From contig CBDCJB010000001.1 in the NCBI GenBank assembly GCA_965217605.1, positions 558,001 to 622,000 of the forward strand: DNA of 64,000 bases, read 5' to 3'. Below, in pieces: positions 8,030-16,990 of this stretch; positions within the stretch are counted from its first letter, which is position 1; each line of letters opens with the position of its first letter. The notes under the pieces were generated by a model, which made no database searches, was not told the DNA's origin, and was given only the letters and a program-made list of their open reading frames with translations. The translations under genes and the position numbers were made by a program. This DNA is from JAYYZW01 sp965217605 (GTDB lineage: Bacteria > Pseudomonadota > Gammaproteobacteria > Ga0077536).

Positions 8030-8994
8030 ACGCCCCGAATTCGCAAACCAACTTGGGCTTCGTATTTCCCGGTCAAGGTTCACAAGCCGTCGGCATGATG
8101 TCCGACTTGGCAAAAGACGCCGACGAGGTCGAAATACGTTTCGCGACGGCTTCGCGAATATTAGGGTTCGACCTTTGGGATCTAGTCTGCAACGGCCCGG
8201 CAGAACGCTTGAACCGCACCGAACATACCCAGCCGGCGCTCCTCGCGGCGAGTGTCGCGACGTGGGACGTCTGGATCGCAGCGGGTGGGCCGCGGCCGGC
8301 GCGTCTGGCGGGACACAGCTTTGGTGAATACACCGCGTTGGTTTGCGCCGGGGCCCTCGAATTCGACGCCGCGGTGGCGCTCGTGGCAGACCGCGGGCGC
8401 TTCATACAGGAAGCGGTACCGGAAGGTGAGGGGGCCATGGCGGCGATCCTCGGTCTGGAATTGAACGCGCTCGAGGCGATCTGCCGGCAGGCGGCAGAGC
8501 GGCATGGGACCTGCGCCTGCGCGAATCTCAACGCGCCCGGACAAATCGTAATCGCGGGCCAAACGGCCGCGGTCGACGCGGCGTGCGAACTCAGCCGCGA
8601 GTCCGGCGCCAAACGCGTGATCCCGCTCGCGGTCAGCGCGCCCATACACTGCGATTTAATGCGGCCCGCCGCCGAACGGCTCGCGGACCGGCTAGAGCAG
8701 ATAACATTGAAACCGCCGCAGATCGAAGTGATTCACAATGTCGATGCCCGGGCGCATGCGGATGCGCAGGGGATTAAGAACGCCTTGATACGACAGCTCT
8801 ACTCGCCGGTTCGTTGGATCGAATCGGTCGAAAAATTTGCACAATGCAGAATAACGCGGATTTACGAATGCGGCCCCGGCAAAGTGTTGACCGCATTGAT
8901 CAAGCGAATCGATCGTTCAATGGGCTGCACACCGCTCCCAGATGGCGGAACGATCCGTGATCAGATCGCGGTTTGTGCACAGAGCAGCGCATGA
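8026..8994 (+). CDS. fabD: Malonyl-CoA:ACP transacylase
   Basis: FabD loads malonyl groups from CoA onto ACP for fatty acid elongation. The 322-residue product shows VFPGQGSQ near the N-terminus and the nucleophile Ser98 in AGHSFGEYTAL. The catalytic His is His208 in SAPIHCDLM; E. coli has S92 and H201. The GTG start at 8026 overlaps the plsX stop. The stop overlaps the fabG ATG, giving coupled translation plsX-fabD-fabG. Confidence 0.96.
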   Translation: MNAPNSQTNLGFVFPGQGSQAVGMMSDLAKDADEVEIRFATASRILGFDLWDLVCNGPAERLNRTEHTQPALLAASVATWDVWIAAGGPRPARLAGHSFGEYTALVCAGALEFDAAVALVADRGRFIQEAVPEGEGAMAAILGLELNALEAICRQAAERHGTCACANLNAPGQIVIAGQTAAVDAACELSRESGAKRVIPLAVSAPIHCDLMRPAAERLADRLEQITLKPPQIEVIHNVDARAHADAQGIKNALIRQLYSPVRWIESVEKFAQCRITRIYECGPGKVLTALIKRIDRSMGCTPLPDGGTIRDQIAVCAQSSA

Positions 8995-9731
8995 GCGAAA
9001 AACGCATCGCCCTCATTACCGGCGCTAGCCGCGGCATCGGCCTTGCGATCGCGAAGATGCTCGCGCAGGCTGGATTCGGTGTAATTGGCACGGCCACTGG
9101 ACAAACTGGCATCGAGTCGATCGAAAACGCGCTCGGTTCCGGCGGTGAACTCATCGCTGCGTTGCCGTTGGACGTCTCGAGCGCCGCATCGCTCGACGCC
9201 TTCTTCGCAGAACTCGAGGAACGGGCCCAGCAGCCCACCGTAGTCGTCAACAATGCGGGTATAACCCGTGACAACCTGCTCCTGCGCATGAAGGACGAGG
9301 AGTGGGATGCCGTGATCGCAGCCAACCTCGGGTCGGTTTTTACGCTCTGCAGGCGTTTCGTGCGGCCAATGTTGAAAGCGAGATACGGCCGCATCATCAA
9401 CATCACGTCCGTCATCGGCGTTGTGGGCAATGCCGGACAATCGAATTACGCGGCCGCGAAGGCCGGGATCGTCGGATTCACCAAATCACTTGCACAGGAA
9501 GTCGCGAGTCGCGGCATTACGGTCAATGCCGTGGCGCCGGGATTGATCGACACCGACATGACGCGTGGACTAACCGATGAACAAAAGGAACGCGCAATCG
9601 ATCGCATTCCGATGGGGCGCATGGGAACGGCGGATGAAATCGCTGCGGTGGTTGCCTTCCTCGCATCTGACGGCGCGTCTTATATCAACGGCGAAACGAT
9701 CCACGTGAACGGCGGCATGCACATGGTATAA
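8991..9731 (+). CDS. fabG: 3-oxoacyl-[ACP] reductase
   Basis: FabG reduces 3-oxoacyl-ACP with NADPH in the elongation cycle. The 246-residue SDR has the cofactor motif TGASRGIG (10-17), NNAG (87-90), and the catalytic Ser140, Tyr153 and Lys157 (SNYAAAKAG). The C-terminal INGETIHVNGGMHMV is typical of FabG itself. ATG 8991 overlaps the fabD stop (ATGA). A 166-bp AT-rich gap separates it from acpP, which usually has its own strong promoter. Confidence 0.96.
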   Translation: MSEKRIALITGASRGIGLAIAKMLAQAGFGVIGTATGQTGIESIENALGSGGELIAALPLDVSSAASLDAFFAELEERAQQPTVVVNNAGITRDNLLLRMKDEEWDAVIAANLGSVFTLCRRFVRPMLKARYGRIINITSVIGVVGNAGQSNYAAAKAGIVGFTKSLAQEVASRGITVNAVAPGLIDTDMTRGLTDEQKERAIDRIPMGRMGTADEIAAVVAFLASDGASYINGETIHVNGGMHMV

Positions 9732-9897
9732 ATCGACGCGCGTTGTCGTTTTACTTACCAGATTCTATCTTATGTAATTTGATGTTTTTAAGTCGTTTTT
9801 TGTATCAACCTAAGCTTGCTTGCAGTTTAGTTTGTTTGCACTAAACTAACACCCGCCGCCGCCATGGCGGCTCGTGAAGTGGGAGGAAACTCATACG
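9732..9897 (+). promoter_or_regulatory. acpP promoter region with inverted repeat
   Basis: This gap is markedly AT-rich against its surroundings. A plausible sigma-70 promoter is TTGATG (9779-9784), an 18-bp spacer and TATCAA (9803-9808). Downstream is a perfect 8-bp inverted repeat, AGTTTAGT (9824-9831) and ACTAAACT (9840-9847), separated by TTGTTTGC. It could be an operator for a fatty-acid regulator or a transcript hairpin. It does not match the FadR or FabR consensus. GGGAGGAAA is the acpP ribosome binding site. Confidence 0.45.
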
Positions 9898-10137
9898 ATG
9901 AGCAGCGTTGAAGAACGTGTCCAGAAGATCGTCGTCGAACAGTTAGGCGTCAAAGAAGAAGAAGTCACGAACGAAGCGTCATTTGTCGACGATCTGGGCG
10001 CGGACTCACTCGATACCGTTGAGCTGGTGATGGCGCTAGAAGAAGAATTCAAAACCGAAATTCCGGACGAAGAAGCAGAAAAAATAACCACGGTTCAACA
10101 GGCCATCGATTACATCAACGAACACTTGGACGCGTAA
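9898..10137 (+). CDS. acpP: Acyl carrier protein
   Basis: The 79-residue acidic carrier holds growing acyl chains on phosphopantetheine during fatty acid synthesis. The attachment site is Ser37 in DDLGADSLDTVELVMALE, modified by AcpS (169). Helical IPDEEAEKITTVQQAIDYI completes the fold. ATG 9898 follows GGGAGG at good spacing; a longer in-frame start at 9874 is unlikely. A rho-independent terminator follows at 10158, so part of the transcripts probably end after acpP, allowing its high expression. Confidence 0.98.
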   Translation: MSSVEERVQKIVVEQLGVKEEEVTNEASFVDDLGADSLDTVELVMALEEEFKTEIPDEEAEKITTVQQAIDYINEHLDA

Positions 10138-10157
10138 GCGCCATAATCATTCAGGCG

Positions 10158-10193
10158 AAGGCCGCGATTCACTGATGAAACGCGGCCTTTTCC
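10158..10193 (+). terminator. Rho-independent terminator after acpP
   Basis: AAGGCCGCG (10158-10166) pairs with CGCGGCCTT (10181-10189) across a 14-nt loop, followed by a T-rich run CTTTTCC. It lies 20 bp after the acpP stop and before fabF, so it may attenuate rather than fully separate the two genes. Confidence 0.75.
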
Positions 10194-10214
10194 ATTTCTA
10201 GAGGAACGTAGGCG

Positions 10215-11450
10215 TTGGCGCATCGAGTGGTGGTGACGGGCCTGGGATTGGTTGCCCCAAACGGCAACACGGTCGCCGCATCGTGGGAAAAAACCGTTAA
10301 TGGCGTAAGCGGCGTCGCTCCCATCACCGTGTTCGATGCCTCGGAGTTCCCTACCCGTATCGCGGGCGAAATCAAGGACTTCGATGTTACGAAGTTTATT
10401 CCGGCGAAGGAAGCGCGCCGCATGGACCCGTTCATACACTACGGTCTAGCTGCGGCGATCGAGGCGATAGATGACGCTGGAATCGAGGTTACTGAAGCCA
10501 ATGCCAAACGTACCGGTACGATCATTGGTTCGGGCATCGGCGGCTTGCCGGGCATCGAAAAAGGCTACCAATCTTTCGCTGACGGCGGACCGCGGAAGAT
10601 TTCACCGTTCTTCGTTCCAAGCAACATCATCAACATGGTGTCGGGCAATTTGTCGATCAAATACGGCATCAAGGGCGCTAATTACGGTGTGGTCTCCGCG
10701 TGTTCGAGCGGCGGGCACAGTATTGGGCTGGGCGCACGAACGATCGAACGCGGCGAACAGGACATCATCATTGCAGGCGGCGCCGAGTTTGCAACCTGCC
10801 CGACGGGCATCGGCGGCTTTGCATCGGCGAAAGCGCTGTCCACCCGCAACGATGACCCCACCACCGCGAGCAGGCCGTGGGATGCGGAACGTGACGGATT
10901 CGTGCTGAGCGACGGCGCCGGCATACTCGTCCTTGAATCGCTCGAACATGCACAGGCGCGCGGCGCCAATATTTACGCGGAACTCGTTGGCTTTGCGATG
11001 AATAGCGACGCCTACCATATAACCGCGCCATCGCCCAATGGGGAGGGCGCGGCCGATTGCATGGCTTTGGCTCTCGCGGATGCCAAGTTGAACACAACGG
11101 ATATCGATTACATCAACGCACACGGAACATCGACGCCGGCGGGCGATAAAGCCGAGTCGGACGCCGCGAAAATCGCATTTGGCGATCACGCCTACGAAGT
11201 CGCAATGAGTTCGACCAAATCGATGGTCGGCCATATGCTCGGCGCAGCCGGTGGCGCGGAGGCGGTCTATACGATTCTCGCGCTACGCGATCAGGTCGTG
11301 CCGCCGACGATAAACCTCACTCATCCCGATCCAGAATGTGATCTCGACTATGTTCCCAACGAAGCGCGCGACATGACGGTCAAGATTGCATTGTCGAACT
11401 CCTTCGGCTTTGGCGGCACCAACAGTACGCTGGTGTTCAGCCAAATTTAG
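10215..11450 (+). CDS. fabF: 3-oxoacyl-[ACP] synthase II
   Basis: FabF condenses malonyl-ACP with acyl-ACP. The 411-residue product has the thiolase-fold Cys-His-His triad: Cys163 in VVSACSSGGH, His303 in NAHGTSTPAGD and His340 in STKSMVGHMLG. The C-terminal FGFGGTNSTLVF is conserved. The TTG start at 10215 follows GAGG at about 10 nt; the sequence MAHRVVVTGLG is the normal start. pabC, present between fabF and mltG in E. coli, is missing. With fabH also absent, initiation of fatty acid synthesis must be encoded elsewhere. Confidence 0.96.
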   Translation: MAHRVVVTGLGLVAPNGNTVAASWEKTVNGVSGVAPITVFDASEFPTRIAGEIKDFDVTKFIPAKEARRMDPFIHYGLAAAIEAIDDAGIEVTEANAKRTGTIIGSGIGGLPGIEKGYQSFADGGPRKISPFFVPSNIINMVSGNLSIKYGIKGANYGVVSACSSGGHSIGLGARTIERGEQDIIIAGGAEFATCPTGIGGFASAKALSTRNDDPTTASRPWDAERDGFVLSDGAGILVLESLEHAQARGANIYAELVGFAMNSDAYHITAPSPNGEGAADCMALALADAKLNTTDIDYINAHGTSTPAGDKAESDAAKIAFGDHAYEVAMSSTKSMVGHMLGAAGGAEAVYTILALRDQVVPPTINLTHPDPECDLDYVPNEARDMTVKIALSNSFGFGGTNSTLVFSQI

Positions 11451-11465
11451 CGTCCCCGGCAGTGT

Positions 11466-12479
11466 ATGAGCCGCGCCTCGCGCCTCATCGGTTTAATCGT
11501 AGTGCTTGCAACGGCCGTTGCAGCGACGGGCGGCATTATTGCGTGGCGGGAAATGGGGCGGGTGATGCAAACGCCGTTATCGATATCCTCGCCGCAGTTG
11601 TTCACCATCGATCCTGGTACGAATATGTCGCAAGTTGCGCGCAACATAGAGGCCGAAGGCTGGATTACACACCACGGACTATTCGTGCTGCGCGCGCGCT
11701 TGGATGGCATTGCGAGTTTGATCCAAGCGGGAACCTATGAGATCGCCCCCGAAGATACCCCGGCGTTAATCCTCAGTCGCTTTCGTGCGGGTGACACGAA
11801 AAACTTTGCCGTTACCTTCATTGAGGGCAGCCGCTTCGCCGACATGCGACGCGTACTAGCCGCGCAGCCGCACCTCGAGCATACCATCGACTCGAAATCC
11901 GACTTGAAAATCTTAGCCGAATTGGGTGTCGCGAAGCGATCGCTTGAAGGCATGTTTTTTCCGTCGACCTATGAATATTCGGTGGGCTCGACCGATCGAA
12001 GCGTGCTCGAGCGCGCGCATGAGCGCTTATGCCAGATACTCGACGAAGCGTGGGACAGCCGTGCGGCCGATCTGCCATACGCATCGGCTTACGAAGCCCT
12101 TATCATGGCGTCGATCATCGAGAAGGAAACGGGGCAGGCTGAAGAACGCCGTTCGATTGGCGGTGTGCTCGTCCGCCGGCTCAAGAAGGGTATGAAGCTG
12201 CAAACCGACCCCACCGTGATATACGGTCTCGGCGACGCCTTCGACGGTAACTTGAAGCGCGTCGATCTCACTCGGGATACGCCGTATAACACCTACACGC
12301 GCGCGGGATTGCCACCGACCCCGATCGCCATGCCGGGCGAGGCGGCGATCGCTGCGGCCACCGATCCGGCCGCGGGTAAGGCGCTCTATTTCGTCGCGAA
12401 AGGCGACGGAACGCATCAATTCTCTGAAACCCTGCAGCAACACAATGCGGCCGTACGCCGTTACCAGCTGCGGAAATAG
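11466..12479 (+). CDS. mltG: Endolytic murein transglycosylase MltG
   Basis: MltG cleaves nascent peptidoglycan strands at the inner membrane and helps set glycan chain length. The 337-residue product has one N-terminal membrane anchor (about 7-27), a LysM-like region, and the YceG catalytic domain with Glu219 in ASIIEKETGQ. LQTDPTVIYGLG and YNTYTRAGLPPTPI further mark the family. It starts 15 bp after fabF and precedes tmk by 15 bp, as in the E. coli yceG-tmk-holB run. Confidence 0.94.
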   Translation: MSRASRLIGLIVVLATAVAATGGIIAWREMGRVMQTPLSISSPQLFTIDPGTNMSQVARNIEAEGWITHHGLFVLRARLDGIASLIQAGTYEIAPEDTPALILSRFRAGDTKNFAVTFIEGSRFADMRRVLAAQPHLEHTIDSKSDLKILAELGVAKRSLEGMFFPSTYEYSVGSTDRSVLERAHERLCQILDEAWDSRAADLPYASAYEALIMASIIEKETGQAEERRSIGGVLVRRLKKGMKLQTDPTVIYGLGDAFDGNLKRVDLTRDTPYNTYTRAGLPPTPIAMPGEAAIAAATDPAAGKALYFVAKGDGTHQFSETLQQHNAAVRRYQLRK

Positions 12480-12494
12480 GACCGGTGATCCGAC

Positions 12495-13118
12495 ATGGGT
12501 ATCGGTGAGTTCATTACGCTCGAGGGTATCGAAGGTGCGGGTAAGAGCAGTGCGGTCGAATGCGTCGTCGGAACGATGCAAGGCCTCGGCCGGGTGGTCG
12601 TGGCGACACGCGAACCGGGCGGCACCGAACTTGGTGAGCGCATTCGTACATTGGTGTTAGATAAACGGTCGGCGTCGATGTGTGCCGATACCGAATTGTT
12701 GCTCATGTTCGCCGCGCGCGCTCAACACCTCGAGGAAGTGATCCGGCCGACTTTGATCCGCGGTGAGTGCGTAGTTTGCGATCGGTTCACCGACGCGACC
12801 TACGCTTATCAAGGCGGCGGCCGCGGCCTTTCGAATACGGCGATCAGTGACGCAGAAGCACTGGTTCACGCCGATCTGCAACCGCATACGACGCTGCTGC
12901 TCGACACGGCGCCCGACGTTGGTCTCGAACGTGCTCGGGGACGTCACGCTGCCGACCGTATCGAATCCGAGAACATCCCGTTTTTTGCGCGCGTGCGTGA
13001 CGCCTACCTGGCACGCGCCGCGGAATTTCCCAATCGGATCATCACGATCGATGCCGGCCAAGACCTCGAGATGGTCCACGCAGAGATCCGCGCCGCATTG
13101 CAAGAGCGGTATTCATGA
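12495..13118 (+). CDS. tmk: Thymidylate kinase
   Basis: Tmk phosphorylates dTMP to dTDP for DNA synthesis. The 207-residue product has the P-loop GIEGAGKS (11-18) and the DRFTDATYAYQGGGRG segment typical of dTMP kinases. It also has TREPGGTELGE for substrate binding and a LID region with RGRHAADRIE. The stop overlaps the holB ATG (ATGA), indicating coupled translation. Confidence 0.95.
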   Translation: MGIGEFITLEGIEGAGKSSAVECVVGTMQGLGRVVVATREPGGTELGERIRTLVLDKRSASMCADTELLLMFAARAQHLEEVIRPTLIRGECVVCDRFTDATYAYQGGGRGLSNTAISDAEALVHADLQPHTTLLLDTAPDVGLERARGRHAADRIESENIPFFARVRDAYLARAAEFPNRIITIDAGQDLEMVHAEIRAALQERYS

Positions 13119-14122
13119 ACGCGCCCTATCCCTGGTTGGAAGCACATAGGCGTGATCTCGAATCGCGCTTGGCGGCGGGTACGTTGGGACACGCCTATCT
13201 CCTGAGCGGGCGCGCTGGGGTGGGTAAATTGGATCTGGCCGAGTCGTTCGCCGCCACGATTTTGTGCGAAGCCGAACACCACGCGTCCCGCCCGTGTGGT
13301 CGGTGTCGCGGTTGTACGCTCCTGGCGAGCGGCAACCACCCGGATTACAAGCGTCTCAGTCCCGAGGATGAGCGCACCGCTATCGTGATCGATCAGGTCC
13401 GTGCGTTGATCGATTTCTATACACTCAAGTCGCACTACCTGGGTTACAAAATCGGCGTCATATGCCCGGCCGAGGCGATGAATACGGCCGCCGCGAACGC
13501 GCTGTTGAAAATTTTGGAGGAGCCACCCCCGCGCGCGCTGCTGTTACTGGTCTCGCACCGTGCGGGCCTGCTGCCGGCAACCGTCATCAGCCGCTGCCAG
13601 CGCATCACTATCGAAGCACCGCCCTGGGACGAAGTGGAGGGATGGTTGAGTCGGAACGACACGGCCGAATCGCTCAGCGAGGCGATTGAATCGCTGGCGC
13701 TCGCCGGCGCACCCCTCGACATCGTCGAGCAGATCACGGACGGACGGATAAGCTTGCTGAACGATCTCATCGGAGCACTGGCAGCGATGGCCGAGCGGCA
13801 AGTGCACGCCCTGGACGCGGCCCGCGATTTTGCCGCGATCGATGTACAGGCCTTTATCGACGCGTTGGAAACCCTGGTACAGGCCCTGATATTGCTCCAT
13901 ACCGGCCATCGGCTGGCGCGTCTGAGAACCCCCGAGAAGCAGCTCGCGGAGTTGCAGAAAATCGCCGATAAATTAGACTTTAAGCGTCTATTCCTATATC
14001 TGGATGAAGTTGCGCTGGCGCGGTCACTGGTATTACGATCAAGCGGCGTCAGGGGCGCGGAAATCATCGAGAATCTGTGGTTTGGCTGGGCGCGAACCAC
14101 ACATATGGAGAACAGAGCATGA
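13115..14122 (+). CDS. holB: DNA polymerase III subunit delta'
   Basis: Delta' is part of the clamp loader that opens the beta clamp. The 335-residue AAA+ protein has a degenerate Walker A (GRAGVGKLDLAE, with Leu where Thr/Ser is expected), consistent with delta' not being an ATPase. It has the four-Cys zinc module around CGRCRGCTLLASGNHPDY and the AANALLKILEEPPP motif. It is coupled to tmk upstream and pilZ downstream by ATGA overlaps, as in Pseudomonas. Confidence 0.94.
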   Translation: MNAPYPWLEAHRRDLESRLAAGTLGHAYLLSGRAGVGKLDLAESFAATILCEAEHHASRPCGRCRGCTLLASGNHPDYKRLSPEDERTAIVIDQVRALIDFYTLKSHYLGYKIGVICPAEAMNTAAANALLKILEEPPPRALLLLVSHRAGLLPATVISRCQRITIEAPPWDEVEGWLSRNDTAESLSEAIESLALAGAPLDIVEQITDGRISLLNDLIGALAAMAERQVHALDAARDFAAIDVQAFIDALETLVQALILLHTGHRLARLRTPEKQLAELQKIADKLDFKRLFLYLDEVALARSLVLRSSGVRGAEIIENLWFGWARTTHMENRA

Positions 14123-14475
14123 GTGCAGCCGGGAAGAACCCCCGACAAGGGATCCTGTCACTGACGATTCGCGACAAGAGTTCGCTGTATACCGCTTACA
14201 TGCCGTTCATCAAGAACGGCGGCCTGTTCATTCCGACCAACAAAGCGTACAAAATCGGGGACGAAGTCTTCATGCTGCTCACCTTGACCGACAGCAAGGA
14301 AAAGCTGCCGGTGGCAGGCCGCGTCGTCTGGATCACGCCCAAAGGCGCGCAGGGTAATCGCACGGCCGGCATCGGCGTGCAGTTCAGCGAACTGGATAAC
14401 GGCGCGACCCGCAACAAGATCGAGACGCAATTGGCCGGCGCGCTCAAGTCCGATCGCCAGACGCACACGATGTAA
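14119..14475 (+). CDS. pilZ: PilZ-domain protein, type IV pilus assembly type
   Basis: A 118-residue stand-alone PilZ protein. The residues for cyclic-di-GMP binding (RxxxR, DxSxxG) are not evident. That matches the Pseudomonas aeruginosa PilZ, which supports type IV pilus biogenesis through protein contacts and also lies directly after holB. Visible features are NGGLFIPTNKAYKIGDEVF, the GRVVWITPKG strand and IGVQFSEL. ATG 14119 overlaps the holB stop. The role is inferred from length and synteny; no other pilus gene is in the window. Confidence 0.88.
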   Translation: MSAAGKNPRQGILSLTIRDKSSLYTAYMPFIKNGGLFIPTNKAYKIGDEVFMLLTLTDSKEKLPVAGRVVWITPKGAQGNRTAGIGVQFSELDNGATRNKIETQLAGALKSDRQTHTM

Positions 14476-14530
14476 ATTCCGCCGTTAACCGGGCGGTGTC
14501 CTAGGCGCCGCCGCGCATACCTATATACAC

Positions 14531-15307
14531 ATGCACTTAGTCGACTCGCATTGCCACCTACCGCTGATCGACGGCGGCGCGGAAGGGCTGCCGGGCATAC
14601 TGGAGCGCGCGCGCTGCGCTGACGTTGCGCACATGTTATGCGTATCGGTAGATCTCGAGACCTTCGACGCCGTTGCGAGGTTAGCAGCGAACACCGACGA
14701 CGTCTCAGCATCCGTCGGTGTCCATCCCAATTCGGGACAAGAGGTGAGAGAACCGACAGTGCATGAACTCGTACGACTCGCCGACAACCCAGCGATCGTC
14801 GCTATCGGCGAAACCGGACTCGATTACTATCGCAGCCAGGGCGATCTCGATTGGCAACGCGAACGTTTTCGTATCCACATCCGAGCAGCGCGTGAAACAG
14901 CGAAGCCCATGATCGTCCACTGCCGCGACGCCGCCGGCGACGTGATCAAGATCTTGCGCGAAGAATCAGCCGGGGACGTCGGCGGTGTCATGCACTGTTT
15001 CGTAGACGATGCGCAGACCGCCCGCGCCGCGATGGAGCTCGGCTTTTACATATCGCTGTCGGGTATCGTGACCTTCAAGAATGCGCAAGACCTGCAGCAC
15101 GTTGCGCGGGAGCTACCGTCCGAACGGTTGCTGGTCGAAACCGATTCGCCGTGGCTCGCGCCGGTGCCGCGCCGAGGTAAACAGAATGAACCGGCCTACG
15201 TGCGCCACACGGCTGAGTTCTTGGCCGGGCTGCGTGAGGAGACGATGGATGACTTCGCCGCTTACACGACCCGGAACTTTTTCGAATTGTTCAAATTGGC
15301 GGCCTAG
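14531..15307 (+). CDS. TatD-family metal-dependent hydrolase (YcfH type)
   Basis: A 258-residue TIM-barrel metallohydrolase. It shows DSHCHL (residues 5-10) with the two metal-binding His, GETGLDYY, MIVHCRD, MHCF and the late ETDSPWLAP signature, all expected for TatD/YcfH. Family members act as 3'-5' DNases or in tRNA/peptide quality control; the substrate here is not clear. It follows tmk-holB-pilZ as ycfH does in E. coli, and starts 55 bp after pilZ. Confidence 0.93.
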   Translation: MHLVDSHCHLPLIDGGAEGLPGILERARCADVAHMLCVSVDLETFDAVARLAANTDDVSASVGVHPNSGQEVREPTVHELVRLADNPAIVAIGETGLDYYRSQGDLDWQRERFRIHIRAARETAKPMIVHCRDAAGDVIKILREESAGDVGGVMHCFVDDAQTARAAMELGFYISLSGIVTFKNAQDLQHVARELPSERLLVETDSPWLAPVPRRGKQNEPAYVRHTAEFLAGLREETMDDFAAYTTRNFFELFKLAA

Positions 15308-15318
15308 GAGGTATAGGC

Positions 15319-16269
15319 GTGGGTAAGCTTGTCGACGGTAAATGGGTTCAGGATCAGGCTGACACCCGAACGAGCAAAGGCCGCTTCCTGCGCGCGGACG
15401 CGCTATTCCGCAACTGGATCACGCCGGACGGCTCGCCCGGTCCGTCGGGCAGCGGAAACTTCCCCGCAGAGCGCGACCGCTATCATCTGTATATCGGCCA
15501 CGCCTGCCCGTGGGCCCATCGCACCTTGATCTTCCGCAGTCTGAAGGGCTTGGAAGATCAGATCTCGCTGTCGGTCGTGCACTGGTATATGGCTGAAAAC
15601 GGCTGGACCTTCGAAGCCGGCGACGGCGTCATCCCCGATCCCAACGCAGACGCCCGATATCTCCACGAGGTCTACACGGCCGCGCAAGCTGATTTCACCA
15701 GACGCGTAACCGTACCCGTGTTATGGGGCAAGCAAAGGGGCACCATCGTCAGTAATGAATCATCGGAGATCATCCGCATGTTTAACGCCGCCTTCGATGG
15801 CGTCGGCGCAACCGCAGGCGATTTTTATCCATCCGAGTTGCGCGAAGAAATAGACGCCATCAATGCGCGCGTTTACGAAACCGTGAACAACGGCGTCTAT
15901 CGATCCGGATTCGCCTCGTCTCAGGAAGCGTACGACGAAGCCGTAACGGCGCTGTTCGAAACGCTGGATTGGCTGGAAGAACGTTTAGAGGGCCGCGCTT
16001 ATCTGTGCGGTGAGCAAATAACGGAAGCGGATTGGCGTTTATTCACGACGCTCGTGCGCTTCGACGCGGTCTACTTTTTTCATTTCAAGTGCAACCTGCG
16101 ACGCATTAAAGACTACCCCAACCTGCAAGCCCTGTTACGACGACTCTACGACCGGCCTGGAATAGCGGATACGGTGCATATGGACCATATCAAGGACCAT
16201 TACTTCGGCAGCCACCGGAGTATCAATCCGACAGGCATCGTGCCTAAGGGACCCGCCGAGCTGTTTTAG
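15319..16269 (+). CDS. Glutathionyl-hydroquinone reductase (Xi-class GST)
   Basis: Removes glutathione from glutathionyl-hydroquinones using a second glutathione. The 316-residue protein has the catalytic Cys63 in YIGHACPWAHRTL, the ECM4/YqjG motif VPVLWGKQ with NESSEI, and a C-terminal GST helical domain with LCGEQITEADWRLF. The GTG start follows AGGAGG with good spacing. The stop (TAG 16267-16269) abuts the stop of the opposite-strand RDD gene with no intervening base. Confidence 0.92.
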   Translation: MGKLVDGKWVQDQADTRTSKGRFLRADALFRNWITPDGSPGPSGSGNFPAERDRYHLYIGHACPWAHRTLIFRSLKGLEDQISLSVVHWYMAENGWTFEAGDGVIPDPNADARYLHEVYTAAQADFTRRVTVPVLWGKQRGTIVSNESSEIIRMFNAAFDGVGATAGDFYPSELREEIDAINARVYETVNNGVYRSGFASSQEAYDEAVTALFETLDWLEERLEGRAYLCGEQITEADWRLFTTLVRFDAVYFFHFKCNLRRIKDYPNLQALLRRLYDRPGIADTVHMDHIKDHYFGSHRSINPTGIVPKGPAELF

Positions 16270-16758
16270 TTACCGCGGTTTCTTTGCCGGCCGAATGACG
16301 ACCGTCTTGGCCAATTTGTCGTGCCATCCCTGTTTGCGCTTGTCGAAGGCGACCCACAGGATCCCCAGACCAAACACGAAGATCGCGGGGATGTACGCGA
16401 AGTAACGTCCGACCAGCTGCTTGTTCGACAGTGGGCCGAGCGATTCCGCGTCGACGATTACCGCGCCGAACACCATCTTGCCCGGCGTCGCACCGCGAAA
16501 ACGCCAAAACACGATAACCGCCAGGAACGGGAAGACGTAATTGATGATGAAGTCCCAGGGCCCCATCAGAAATTGCGTTTTAACCAGATAGCCTTGCCCG
16601 TAAATCGCCAGCAGCAACGGTACGATCACGGCGAGCACAATGACGGTATCGATCAACACGGCAACGGTACGCAACCAGAAACCGGCGTAGCGGGGCGCTT
16701 GGGGATCGCCGCCGGCCTCATGCAAGGGCGGCACGCTCGGACTACTCATACCCGCCAT
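16270..16758 (-). CDS. RDD-family membrane protein
   Basis: The 162-residue protein has the RDD signature, with YAGFWLRTVAVLIDT before membrane segment 1. Further hydrophobic segments lie near 61-85 and 120-135, with GATPGKMVFGAVIVDAE between. Other RDD proteins have been linked to ion or small-molecule transport, but this one has no context that fixes a function. The start could be ATG 16758 or the ATG three codons inside. It is convergent with the glutathionyl-hydroquinone reductase gene. Confidence 0.85.
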   Translation of the reverse strand: MAGMSSPSVPPLHEAGGDPQAPRYAGFWLRTVAVLIDTVIVLAVIVPLLLAIYGQGYLVKTQFLMGPWDFIINYVFPFLAVIVFWRFRGATPGKMVFGAVIVDAESLGPLSNKQLVGRYFAYIPAIFVFGLGILWVAFDKRKQGWHDKLAKTVVIRPAKKPR

Positions 16759-16990
16759 TGTGCACCTCGATCACGATAAAACCATCCCGATGGTGCGCCG
16801 CGCCGCGCGTTCGAGCGCCCCCAAGCGGCCATATCGAACGCAAACGCGTCGACAATGGCGTCGCATGAACGCAATTTGTTTCGATCGGGGTCGAACTGGT
16901 AAATTTCGCTTCGATCATGCCTCGTTGCAAAGCTTGGGCCGCTGGGGAAAACACTGGCCGCCCAATCGGGCATTCCCGCAGGATTTGTCG

